DNA of 30,949 nt, taken from contig UQMO01000026.1 of the NCBI GenBank assembly GCA_900542125.1, forward strand, positions 1-30,949, in the 5' to 3' direction. How positions within the stretch are numbered: the stretch's first letter is position 1; each line of letters starts with the position of its first letter. Source of the DNA: an uncultured Collinsella sp. Its GTDB lineage: Bacteria; Actinomycetota; Coriobacteriia; Coriobacteriales; Coriobacteriaceae. Made by a program: the position numbers and the translations under genes. Below, in pieces: positions 1-7,108 of the stretch. The notes under the pieces are model-generated. The model saw nothing but the letters and a program-made list of their open reading frames with translations. It did not search any database and was not told the origin of the DNA.

Positions 1-47
1 GAGATTCATGAGCGTCTCGTGGGCTCGGAGATGTGTATAAGAGACAG
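1..47. other. Nextera transposase/P7 adapter sequence (not genomic)
   Basis: Positions 14-47 match the 34-nt Nextera Read-2 transposase adapter, ending in the 19-bp mosaic end (AGATGTGTATAAGAGACAG). Positions 1-5 (GAGAT) match the end of the P7 primer, and 6-13 (TCATGAGC) sit exactly where the i7 index belongs; from memory this is the N714 index. Peptides translated across this region (containing CIRDR forward or LIHISEPTR in reverse) are artefacts. Genomic sequence starts at about 48. Confidence 0.97.
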
Positions 48-177
48 GTATAGCGCGGGGCGCGGTGGGGGAGACGCTGCCGTGGCCTGCAAGTTGCTGA
101 GGCCGCGCGTTGCGCGTGGCGGACACCGACTCAACATCTCGATTACCTCCCGCCGGCCTAAACTCCTTAAACGACAG

Positions 178-211
178 AAACCCCGGCAGCTCTTCGCAAC
201 TGCCGGGGTTT
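178..211. terminator. Bidirectional hairpin, probable terminator
   Basis: A perfect 12-bp stem (AAACCCCGGCAG at 178-189 with its complement at 200-211) encloses a 10-nt loop. Only three T follow the stem on either strand, so it would be a weak intrinsic terminator. It may end a gene lying left of the contig edge. Confidence 0.5.
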
Positions 212-403
212 CCGCGGAAAAGGGGGACATGATCCTCGAGCGGACGGCAAAGGGGCAAACCGTTTTCGCTCAACTGCTTTATGCCCCTCGCTCGCCGGCT
301 TAATCGGCTCACGCCGCGCCCACACAAAGCCGCTACACCTGTGATGGAGCTATGAAGTGGTATCTATTGCCGGAGCGGGCTATGCCAAGGAGTGTCCCAG
401 ATT

Positions 404-436
404 GCCGGCAGATAAGGAACGTCCCCAGGTGCCGGC
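404..436 (-). repeat. G-loop hairpin element, copy 1
   Basis: Arms GCCGGCA (404-410) and TGCCGGC (430-436) are perfectly complementary. On the minus strand the loop contains TGGGGACGTTCC. The G-rich loop resembles those of the hairpins at 2855, 6245, 11906, 13005, 24113 and 25162, while the arm sequence differs. Confidence 0.5.
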
Positions 437-549
437 CGCGGGTGTGACTTTCGTCCCGTTTTGACGCTCCGCTGACCTAGATGTTCGTCACATGAACCCG
501 CAAACGTGGGACAATGACGCTACTGGTACCACAGACAAAGGATGTGCCT

Positions 550-2496
550 ATGAACGCCCCCGTTGCCCAGCCCTGTCGGCAGCGCCGCCTGTTTGCGCGG
601 TTCGCTTCCGTCTGCGCACTCGTCGCGCTTGCGTTGTTGCTGCTGCCTGCCGTCGCGCACGCCGACGGCTACTCCATGAGCCAAACCTACATCGGCGCCA
701 CGGTTGAGGCCGATGGTTCGCTGACCGTTGTCGAGGGACGCCAGTTCGATTTCGACGACGACATCAACGGCGTGTATTGGGATATCAATACAGGCTCTAA
801 CCAGCAAGGCGGCTCGGTGGTCGTCAATGTGCTGAGCGTCGAGGAAGACGACACTGCGTTTAACAAGGTCGACAGCGCAAACAAAGGCGACGACGGCGTT
901 TACACGGTGGAGCAGTCCGACGACGGCGTAAAGATTAAGGTGTTCAGCCCTCACGAGAGCGGCGACAGCGCAATCTACTACGTGAGTTATTCCATGACCG
1001 GTGCGGTTATGAACTGGGCCGATACCGCCGAGCTCTACTGGAAATTCGTCGGCGACGGCTGGTCGGCGGATTCCGATGACGTCGAGATGGAAGTGTACTT
1101 CGCAAATGCCGCTGCCGGGACGGCTGCCGTCAAGGGCGATAACTTCCGCGCATGGGGCCACGGCCCGCTGACGGGCGACGTGTCGCTCGATGCGGACGAG
1201 CCCATGGTCACCTATACCATTCCCTGCGTGCATGAGGGCGAATTCGCCGAGGCACGCATCGCCTTCCCCAGCGACTGGGTGCCGCAGCTTGCCGTCTCGG
1301 GCGAAAAGCGCATGTCGACGATTCTGAGCGAAGAGAAGGAATGGGCCGACGAGGCCAACGCTCGCCGTGAGCACGCGCGTGCGGTTGCCGGCGCGATTGC
1401 CGTGGTGTGTGTTGTCGTGGCGGTTGCCTATACCGGTGTGATCGTGATGCTTAAGCTGCGCAGGCCCAAGCCCAAGCCGCTCTTCCAGGACGACTACTTC
1501 CGCGATGTGCCCTCGGCCGACCATCCCGCGGTGCTTGCAGCTCTCATGAGCTGGAACGACGTGCCCGATCAGGCATATATCGCCACGCTTATGAAGCTCA
1601 CCGACGACCGCGTGATCAAGCTGGAAGAAGCGACCGAGACCAAGAAGAAGGGTCTGCTCCGTCGCGAAAAAGAGGAGCAGACGTATCGCATCACAGTGAC
1701 CGACGAGGCCTGGAAGGCTGCCAAGAAGGACGGCATCGATCGCGATGTGCTCAAGGTCTTCTTCGCCGGCGTTAAGCCCGATAAAGACGGCGTCCGTTCG
1801 CGCACGTTTAGCGAGCTGGAGGAGTATGCCAGCGAGCGCACCACATCTGTTGGCGACAAGCTCGAGGACTATCAGAGCACGGTTAAGGGCAAGCTGGAGG
1901 CGCGCGAGTTTATCGCATCGGATGGCACTATCGCGATGGTGGCCGGCCTGGTTCTCGGCATCATCATTGTCTTTGGCATTCTGGGCTCTCTGATCTATAC
2001 CGACTTTGCGGACGCCAACGTCGGCGCCGCTATGATCTCGATTCCCGTCACGATCGTGGGCTTTGTCCTGAGCTGCACCTTCCGCCGTTACACGCCGGAG
2101 GGCGCCGAGGTGGCGGCTCGCTGCAAGGCGCTCAAGCATTGGCTCGAGGACTTTACGCGCCTGAAGGAGGCTATCCCCAGCGACCTGATCTTGTGGAACA
2201 AACTGCTGGTGATGGGCGTTGCCCTGGGCGTTTCGAAAGAAGTGCTGCGACAGCTGGCCGAGGCCGTGCCTGCGGACCTGCGCAACAGCGACGATTTCTA
2301 CGACAACTACCCCTGCTACTGGTGGTATTACCATCACTACGGCAACGAGTCTCCGCTCGATTCGTTCAACGATGTGTATCATGAGACCATCCGCGAGCTG
2401 GCTTCGAGTTCCGATAGCTCGAGCGGCGGCAGCGGCGGCGGCTTCTCTGGCGGCGGCGGTGGCGGCGTCGGCGGAGGCGGCGGCGGAACGTTCTAG
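550..2496 (+). CDS. DUF2207 domain-containing membrane protein
   Basis: A 648-residue predicted membrane protein of the DUF2207 (YciQ-like) family; the family has no established biochemical role. Residues 1-38 form a signal peptide (basic QRR, hydrophobic core, AHA cleavage site). An exported beta-rich region of about 240 residues follows, then a membrane helix at about 278-302, a cytoplasmic charged domain, and two more helices at about 463-484 and 493-512. The C-terminus (about 618-648) is a Ser-then-Gly-rich tail, typical of the family. The ATG at 550 was chosen because AAAGGA lies 6-7 nt upstream and the signal peptide then starts cleanly; an in-frame ATG at 514 has no ribosome site. It appears monocistronic and converges on the acetyltransferase gene. 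The family call is confident, the function is unknown. Confidence 0.88.
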   Translation: MNAPVAQPCRQRRLFARFASVCALVALALLLLPAVAHADGYSMSQTYIGATVEADGSLTVVEGRQFDFDDDINGVYWDINTGSNQQGGSVVVNVLSVEEDDTAFNKVDSANKGDDGVYTVEQSDDGVKIKVFSPHESGDSAIYYVSYSMTGAVMNWADTAELYWKFVGDGWSADSDDVEMEVYFANAAAGTAAVKGDNFRAWGHGPLTGDVSLDADEPMVTYTIPCVHEGEFAEARIAFPSDWVPQLAVSGEKRMSTILSEEKEWADEANARREHARAVAGAIAVVCVVVAVAYTGVIVMLKLRRPKPKPLFQDDYFRDVPSADHPAVLAALMSWNDVPDQAYIATLMKLTDDRVIKLEEATETKKKGLLRREKEEQTYRITVTDEAWKAAKKDGIDRDVLKVFFAGVKPDKDGVRSRTFSELEEYASERTTSVGDKLEDYQSTVKGKLEAREFIASDGTIAMVAGLVLGIIIVFGILGSLIYTDFADANVGAAMISIPVTIVGFVLSCTFRRYTPEGAEVAARCKALKHWLEDFTRLKEAIPSDLILWNKLLVMGVALGVSKEVLRQLAEAVPADLRNSDDFYDNYPCYWWYYHHYGNESPLDSFNDVYHETIRELASSSDSSSGGSGGGFSGGGGGGVGGGGGGTF

Positions 2497-2609
2497 CGAG
2501 CGCTTGCTTTGGGGTGGATCTTTCTGGGCGGTTGCCAGGGAAGATTCATCCCATTTTTGTGCATCGAAACGGGTCAAACTTTCCGCTGCGGATCTTCGCG
2601 CAAGGGGCA

Positions 2610-2839
2610 GTGGACAAAAAATGCCAAATATGAGTACTGTTGCTGCGTTGGTCACATATGTTTGCACATAATAATGGGCTCCTAATGAGAGTACTTCTCG
2701 TTAGGAGCCCATTTTATTGAACATTTGAGGAGCTACGTCAGCTCGTGCAGCTGGTCGTCATGCCTACAAGCATCAAAAATGCCCCAAGTTGCTGCTACTA
2801 AAAAGGTAGCAGTACTCATATTTGATGTTTTTTGACCAC
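2610..2839. repeat. 230-bp inverted-repeat-bounded element, copy 1
   Basis: The left end starts GTGGACAAAAAA and runs through AAATATGAGTACTG (to about 2639). The right end is its inverted copy, finishing TTTTTTGACCAC at 2839. The two ends match at about 26 of 30 positions. The right end also has a hairpin, CTGCTAC (2792-2798) with GTAGCAG (2806-2812). The interior holds the terminator at 2673-2716 and no ORF. A second element of identical span lies at 27963-28192. Both sit between convergent genes. This could be a MITE-like element or a bidirectional termination module; no target-site duplication was seen. Confidence 0.7.
2673..2716. terminator. Bidirectional terminator between convergent genes
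   Basis: AATGGGCTCCTAA (2673-2685) pairs perfectly with 2701-2713, and an inner GAGA/TCTC stem extends it. TTTT follows on the plus strand; on the minus strand the hairpin is followed by TTATTATG. It serves the DUF2207 gene and possibly the acetyltransferase gene, and lies inside the 230-bp element. Confidence 0.85.
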
Positions 2840-2854
2840 GGCTATCTACAAACC

Positions 2855-2892
2855 CCTAGGCCACTCATTGGGGACAGACTTAAATGACTAGG
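2855..2892 (+). repeat. G-loop hairpin element, copy 2
   Basis: Left arm CCTAG (2855-2859) plus TCATT (2865-2869), separated by a 5-nt bulge, pairs with AATGACTAGG (2883-2892). The loop is GGGGACAGACTTA. It lies 14 bp beyond the stop codon of the minus-strand acetyltransferase gene. Confidence 0.5.
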
Positions 2893-2906
2893 TGTGGCTG
2901 CCCGGG

Positions 2907-3548
2907 CTAGGCTGTTAGGTCGAGTTCGTAGAGGAAGCTTTCGCGCGGCATGTCGTGACGGCGCTCTTCGCGGTTGGCGCGGTGCGTGGCCGTGCGCTTA
3001 AAGCCGTGCAGCTCGTAGAACTTCCACGAGCAGTTGGAGTCGGTGTACAGGTGCGCCCTCGTCGCTCCAAGCGAGGATAGGTGCGAGATCGCGGCATCGA
3101 GCAGAACCGTGCCAACGCCCAGGCCATGGACATCGCGATCCACGGCAAGCAGCGTGACCTCGTTGTCGTGCGGCAACGGGCTGCTCTCGAGCAGGCGGTT
3201 GTTGGTTCGGATGGTTGCGCGCACAAACGAGAGATACTCGGCGCAGGCATCAGGCTCCAGCTCACGCATCTGCGATAGCAGCGCGCGTTCGGTATCCATC
3301 CAATGCTCGTTGATAGTGACGCCGGAGTTCTGTCCCGCGCGTGCAAGTGCAATGCCGCGCGCCTCGCCGTCAATCACCGCAACCTGCGAAAACGTCGATG
3401 ACGAAAGGCAATAGGCGAGGTCGCACGCGGCCTCAAGGCGGTTGTACTCATCGTTATCCGAATTGTTATGCCAAAGCTGTTGCAGAATCAGCGCGATGGC
3501 GTCGAAGTCTTCGGTATCAAACGGTCGGTAGAGAACCCGCGAGACCAT
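2907..3548 (-). CDS. GNAT family N-acetyltransferase
   Basis: A 213-residue single-domain GNAT acetyltransferase, expected to move an acetyl group from acetyl-CoA to an unknown amine. The acetyl-CoA pyrophosphate loop is visible as HGLGVG in motif A (strand VTLLAVD before it, helix after it). Motif B follows with YTDSNCSWKFYELHGF, where Tyr is the usual general acid. The N-terminal half is longer than in minimal GNATs and has no motif I recognise. The start ATG at 3548 is preceded by AAGAGG at a 4-nt gap. It is a single gene convergent with DUF2207 and divergent from purH. The substrate cannot be told from sequence. Confidence 0.85.
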   Translation of the reverse strand: MVSRVLYRPFDTEDFDAIALILQQLWHNNSDNDEYNRLEAACDLAYCLSSSTFSQVAVIDGEARGIALARAGQNSGVTINEHWMDTERALLSQMRELEPDACAEYLSFVRATIRTNNRLLESSPLPHDNEVTLLAVDRDVHGLGVGTVLLDAAISHLSSLGATRAHLYTDSNCSWKFYELHGFKRTATHRANREERRHDMPRESFLYELDLTA

Positions 3549-3729
3549 GGTGCCTCTTTCTTTTGCGGATGCATATCGAGCACAGTTCTACCACGCCATT
3601 GGCATCAAATTATGGTGCCCCTGTGTTCCATGAACTCACCGTGCCCAGTGCCGTGCCCATCCCCTCCGCTCGCAAACTTTTTCTGCATATGCGCCCGTTG
3701 CGGGGTGCATCGATGCGCTCGATGCGCTA

Positions 3730-3751
3730 CATTGAATCAGTATTTTCAATG
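3730..3751 (+). promoter_or_regulatory. Inverted repeat upstream of purH, possible operator
   Basis: CATTGAA (3730-3736) and TTCAATG (3745-3751) form a perfect 7-8-7 inverted repeat about 75 bp before the purH start. It could be a regulator site or chance. No purine riboswitch core was recognised in this leader. Confidence 0.25.
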
Positions 3752-3825
3752 CCGCTGCGCGAGCGCTGCAGATCGACGTATCACCGACTCACAGAGCACG
3801 GCGGCGTACCAGACAGGAGGACTGC

Positions 3826-5433
3826 ATGGGATCTGATGTGAAGATCGCACGCGCGTTGATCTCGGTTACCGATAAGACGGGCGTCGTCGATTTCGCACGG
3901 ACGCTGGTCGATGACTTTGGCGTCGAGATCATCTCTACGGGCGGCACGGCTCGTGCCATCGAGGACGCGGGCGTTCCCGTAACCCCCATCGAGGAGTTCA
4001 CGGGCTACCCCGAGATGATGGACGGCCGCGTTAAGACCCTGCACCCCAAGGTTCACGGCGCGCTGCTGGCCCGCCGCGATTCCGAGCAGCACATGCAGGA
4101 GGCCGCTCAGCACGGCATTAAGCTGATCGACCTGGTCGTCGTCAACCTGTACGAGTTCGAGAAGACCGTCGCCAACCCCGAGGTCACCTTCGCGGACGCC
4201 ATCGAGCACATCGACATCGGTGGCCCCTCCATGCTGCGCTCTGCCGCCAAGAACGCCACGAGCGTTACCGTCATTTCCGACCCTGCCGACTATGATGCCG
4301 TCCTGGCCGAGATGCACGAGACCGGTGGCTGCACCACGCTTTCCACCCGTCGTCGCCTGCAGGTGAAGGTCTACCAGACCACCGCCGCCTACGACACGGC
4401 TATCTCCCGTTGGCTTGCCGCCCAGGCAAGCGACGTGGCGGATACCTCTGCCAAGCTCGAGATCTCGTTGGAGAAGGTCGACGACCTGCGCTATGGCGAG
4501 AATCCTCAGCAGAAGGCTACGGTCTACCGCTTTGCCGAGGGCTGCGAGAACACCGCGAGCTCGCAGTTCCCGCTCGTTGGCTCCGAGCAGATCCAGGGCA
4601 AGCCGCTCAGCTACAACAACTATCTGGATGCCGACGCCGCTTGGAACCTGGTCCGCGAGTTCGACGAGCCGGCCTGCGTGATCCTCAAGCACCAGAACCC
4701 CTGCGGTTCCGCCGTTGCCGAGGACATCACGGCCGCCTACGACCGCGCCTTCGCCTGCGATCCCAAGAGCGCCTTTGGCGGCATCATCGCCTGCAACCGC
4801 GAGGTTCCCTATGAGCTGGTCGAGCACTTTGCCGATCAGAACAAGCAGTTCGTCGAGGTCATCATCGCCCCGAGCTACACTGCCGAGGCGCTCGAGCGCA
4901 TGGCTAAGCGCCCCAACCTGCGCGTGCTGGCCACCGGCGGCGTGGACCACGGCGCCCAGGTGGAGCTGCGCTCCATCGACGGCGGCATGCTGGTGCAGGA
5001 AGTCGACCATGTGACCGAGGATCCCGCGACCTTTACGTTCCCCACCGACCGCAAGCCCACCGACGCCGAGATGGCCGAGCTCGAGTTTGCCTGGAAGGTC
5101 TGCAAGGGCGTTAAGTCCAACGCCATCCTGGTCTCCAAGGGTAAGGCCGGCATTGGCATGGGCCCGGGTCAGCCTAACCGCGTTGACTCTGCGCTACTTG
5201 CCTGCGAGCGCGCCGAGGACTTCTGCGAGCGCGAGGGCGTGGAGAAGGGCGGCTTTGCCTGTGCAAGCGACGCGTTCTTCCCGTTCCGCGACAACGTCGA
5301 CGTGCTTGCCGCGCACGGCGTGACCTGCATCATCCAGCCCGGCGGCTCCAAGCGCGACGACGAAAGCATCCAGGCCTGCAACGAGCATGGCATCGCAATG
5401 GTCTTCACCGGCGCCCGCCACTTCCGCCACTAA
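3826..5433 (+). CDS. purH: Bifunctional AICAR transformylase / IMP cyclohydrolase
   Basis: PurH catalyses the last two steps of de novo purine synthesis: formylation of AICAR by 10-formyl-THF, then ring closure to IMP. At 535 residues it matches the usual length (about 530). The N-terminal cyclohydrolase (MGS-like) domain shows ISVTDKTG, STGGTA and GRVKTLHPKVHGALL. The C-terminal transformylase domain shows GENPQQKA, the catalytic KHQNPCG segment, DPKSAFGG, SDAFFPF and the terminal QPGGS and TGARHFRH. The start ATG has an ideal AGGAGG 5 nt upstream. It stands alone; no other pur gene lies in the window. A strong terminator follows at 5463. Confidence 0.98.
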   Translation: MGSDVKIARALISVTDKTGVVDFARTLVDDFGVEIISTGGTARAIEDAGVPVTPIEEFTGYPEMMDGRVKTLHPKVHGALLARRDSEQHMQEAAQHGIKLIDLVVVNLYEFEKTVANPEVTFADAIEHIDIGGPSMLRSAAKNATSVTVISDPADYDAVLAEMHETGGCTTLSTRRRLQVKVYQTTAAYDTAISRWLAAQASDVADTSAKLEISLEKVDDLRYGENPQQKATVYRFAEGCENTASSQFPLVGSEQIQGKPLSYNNYLDADAAWNLVREFDEPACVILKHQNPCGSAVAEDITAAYDRAFACDPKSAFGGIIACNREVPYELVEHFADQNKQFVEVIIAPSYTAEALERMAKRPNLRVLATGGVDHGAQVELRSIDGGMLVQEVDHVTEDPATFTFPTDRKPTDAEMAELEFAWKVCKGVKSNAILVSKGKAGIGMGPGQPNRVDSALLACERAEDFCEREGVEKGGFACASDAFFPFRDNVDVLAAHGVTCIIQPGGSKRDDESIQACNEHGIAMVFTGARHFRH

Positions 5434-5462
5434 GTTCCGCCCTGGGACAAAATAATCTCTGC

Positions 5463-5498
5463 AAAAGACGGTCGCTCCGTTTGGAGGGCCGTCTTTTT
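5463..5498 (+). terminator. Rho-independent terminator of purH
   Basis: AAAAGACGG (5463-5471) pairs with CCGTCTTTT (5489-5497), with an inner CTCC/GGAG stem and a run of five T. A TATAAG box at 5501-5506 directly after it probably serves the next gene. Confidence 0.9.
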
Positions 5499-5538
5499 GG
5501 TATAAGAGGACGGAATGACTAACACGAAAGGTACAACC

Positions 5539-6246
5539 ATGCCCCAGATTGATGATGCCGAACTGTTTGGTAATGCCGAGGATCAGCGTGCGTACGAGGA
5601 CTTTTGCGCCAATCAGGAGGCGGTCGAGAAGTTCACGCTCGACAAGCCCGCGCTCATCTGCCGTTGGCGCATGTCCAACAAAAAGGTGCCCATGCTCAAC
5701 CGTCACATCCGCGCGCTGTCTGAGCGCCTGGTGCAGGGCGAACCACTTACCCATAACATGCTCAGCTGGGCCAAGCAGCACGTTGAGTGGTCACTTGCCG
5801 AGGGCGACTACACCGCCCGCGACGGCGTTCTCATGCTGGTGATCGATATCAACGGCAACGCCGCCATGACGGTGGGGGAGTACGAGCCGCTGGCCGACAC
5901 GTCGGCCAAGGCGCTGCGTGCCCGTTCTGCCGAGGCTCGCTCCGAGGCCGACGAGACCGGCGTGGCGCCCGAGCTGCTCGCTGCCGTCAACAACGGCGAG
6001 CTTGCCTTTGTGGCGCCGGCGGACGAGTGCCTGTGCGGCACGGCGACGCTCATCGAACAGCTGGCCCAGACCAAGGGCATCTCGGTCACGCGCGTAGATA
6101 TTCCCGCGCAGCTTAAGGGCGCGCTGTTCCTAGTGAGCGACGAGCATGGCGTGGTTCCCGCCACCGACGCCGATGCCGCCGAGCCCGACGCCGCCACGGT
6201 CGCCTTCTTTGCCGACGGCTACGAAAAGCTCCGCGCCCGCCGCTAA
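5539..6246 (+). CDS. Conserved protein of unknown function
   Basis: A 235-residue soluble protein without signal peptide or membrane helix; I do not recognise the family. The middle (DGVLMLVIDINGNAAMTVGEYEP) and the later GVAPELLAAV, then CLCGTATLI, faintly recall class IV PLP aminotransferase folds, but no catalytic Lys motif is clear, so no function is given. The C-terminus is Ala/Asp-rich. The ATG at 5539 (GAAAGG, 7-nt gap) is preferred over the in-frame ATG at 5515, because a TATAAG -10 box at 5501-5506 would start transcription almost on the earlier codon. It has its own promoter after the purH terminator. Its stop codon overlaps a hairpin at 6245. Confidence 0.75.
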   Translation: MPQIDDAELFGNAEDQRAYEDFCANQEAVEKFTLDKPALICRWRMSNKKVPMLNRHIRALSERLVQGEPLTHNMLSWAKQHVEWSLAEGDYTARDGVLMLVIDINGNAAMTVGEYEPLADTSAKALRARSAEARSEADETGVAPELLAAVNNGELAFVAPADECLCGTATLIEQLAQTKGISVTRVDIPAQLKGALFLVSDEHGVVPATDADAAEPDAATVAFFADGYEKLRARR

Positions 6247-6291
6247 ATGATTTTTCTGGGACGGGGATTAAAAAATCATTTTGTTCCCCGT
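6245..6291 (+). repeat. G-loop hairpin element, copy 3, with pseudoknot potential
   Basis: AAATGATTTTT (6245-6255) pairs perfectly with AAAAATCATTT (6271-6281) around the loop CTGGGACGGGGATTA. Loop bases ACGGGGA (6261-6267) can also pair with TCCCCGT (6285-6291) beyond the stem, which is the layout of an H-type pseudoknot. The left arm begins inside the stop codon of the preceding gene. Confidence 0.55.
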
Positions 6292-6427
6292 ATCCGTCGC
6301 GAGCATGAGGTGGGCCCAGCACCCCTCCGCTCGCGAACAGTTCTGTCACCTTGGCACCGCGCGTGGCGCACGCCTGCAGTTTCGCAGCCATAATGGTGGC
6401 AAGACAACCAAGAGGGGAGCGTAATCC

Positions 6428-7099
6428 ATGGCGCTGATCTATATCGTTGAGGACGACGAACCCATCCGTCGCGAGCTCGTCGACATCCTGGCCCGTGCCG
6501 GCTTTACGGTCGAGGCCTGCGAATCGTTTGAGCATGTCTCGCGCGACATTTTGGCCGCAACGCCCGACCTGGTGCTGCTCGACCTCACGCTTCCCGTCAA
6601 AGACGGCCAGCATATCTGCCATGAAGTCCGCCGCGAGTCCGAGGTCCCCATCATCGTCCTCACGTCGCGCACGACCGAGATCGACGAGGTCATGGCCATG
6701 ACGCTCGGCGCGGACGACTTCGTTCCCAAGCCCTACAGCGCCCGTGTGCTCGTGGCGCGCATCAACGCACTGCTGCGTCGCACCGCGGCGGCAGGCGAGC
6801 GCAGCACACTTGTCCACAAGGGGCTGGAGCTCGACCTCGCCCGCTCCATGGTTACCAACACGCAAACCGGCACTAGCACCGAGCTCACCAAAAACGAGCT
6901 GCGTATCCTCTCACTGCTTCTGAGCCGCGCGGGCAAGATTTTTTCGCGCTCGGCCATCATGCAGGACCTGTGGGACTCTGACGCCTTCGTGGACGACAAC
7001 ACGCTTACCGTCAACATCAACCGCCTGCGCACTACGCTCGAAAAAATCGGCATCAAGGGGTATTTGACGACGCACCGCGGCCAAGGCTATTCGGTCTAG
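6428..7099 (+). CDS. OmpR/PhoB-family response regulator
   Basis: A 223-residue DNA-binding response regulator. The receiver domain (1 to about 118) shows the acidic pocket VEDDE at 8-11, phospho-acceptor Asp52 (LLDLTLP), Thr79 and Lys101 (PKPY). The C-terminal winged helix (about 128-223) has LTKNELRILSLL, a recognition helix around TLTVNINRLRTTLE, and the wing RGQGYSV. The start ATG has GAGGGGAG 8 nt upstream. The gene ends 9 nt before the kinase start, so the two form an operon. By pairing with a BceS-like kinase it is likely a BceR-type regulator of cell-envelope stress genes, but the usual target ABC transporter genes are not next to it. Confidence 0.93.
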   Translation: MALIYIVEDDEPIRRELVDILARAGFTVEACESFEHVSRDILAATPDLVLLDLTLPVKDGQHICHEVRRESEVPIIVLTSRTTEIDEVMAMTLGADDFVPKPYSARVLVARINALLRRTAAAGERSTLVHKGLELDLARSMVTNTQTGTSTELTKNELRILSLLLSRAGKIFSRSAIMQDLWDSDAFVDDNTLTVNINRLRTTLEKIGIKGYLTTHRGQGYSV

Positions 7100-7108
7100 G
7101 GGCCGGCT

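Larger units (their letters stand above)
48..549. other. Gene-free stretch upstream of the DUF2207 gene
   Basis: I see no convincing gene here. A forward reading frame open from the contig edge to a TGA at 98-100 could be the last codons of a truncated gene, but about 17 residues cannot be assigned. The stretch holds a GC-rich hairpin at 178-211 and a loop-family hairpin at 404-436. TTGACG at 461-466 could be a -35 box for the DUF2207 gene, but no good -10 box follows at the right distance. Confidence 0.5.

Noticed and set aside
19..303. 94-residue frame at the left end and the minus-strand frame at 6-230
   Set aside because: Both start or end inside the Nextera adapter and resemble no protein family.
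2410..2493. Glycine-rich repeat end of the DUF2207 gene as a sequencing or assembly error
   Set aside because: The frame is kept and Gly-rich tails are usual in this family.
520..2667. 715-residue open frame on the minus strand
   Set aside because: It is the antisense shadow of the DUF2207 gene; GC-rich codon bias keeps the opposite frame open. It has no ribosome site and no family features.
2610..2839. Full homology between the two 230-bp elements
   Set aside because: Ungapped comparison of the interiors gave close to chance identity; only the ends are clearly related, so a simple recent duplication is not claimed.
3549..3825. Possible purine riboswitch before purH
   Set aside because: No purine-aptamer core or paired three-way junction could be recognised; only a short inverted repeat is present.
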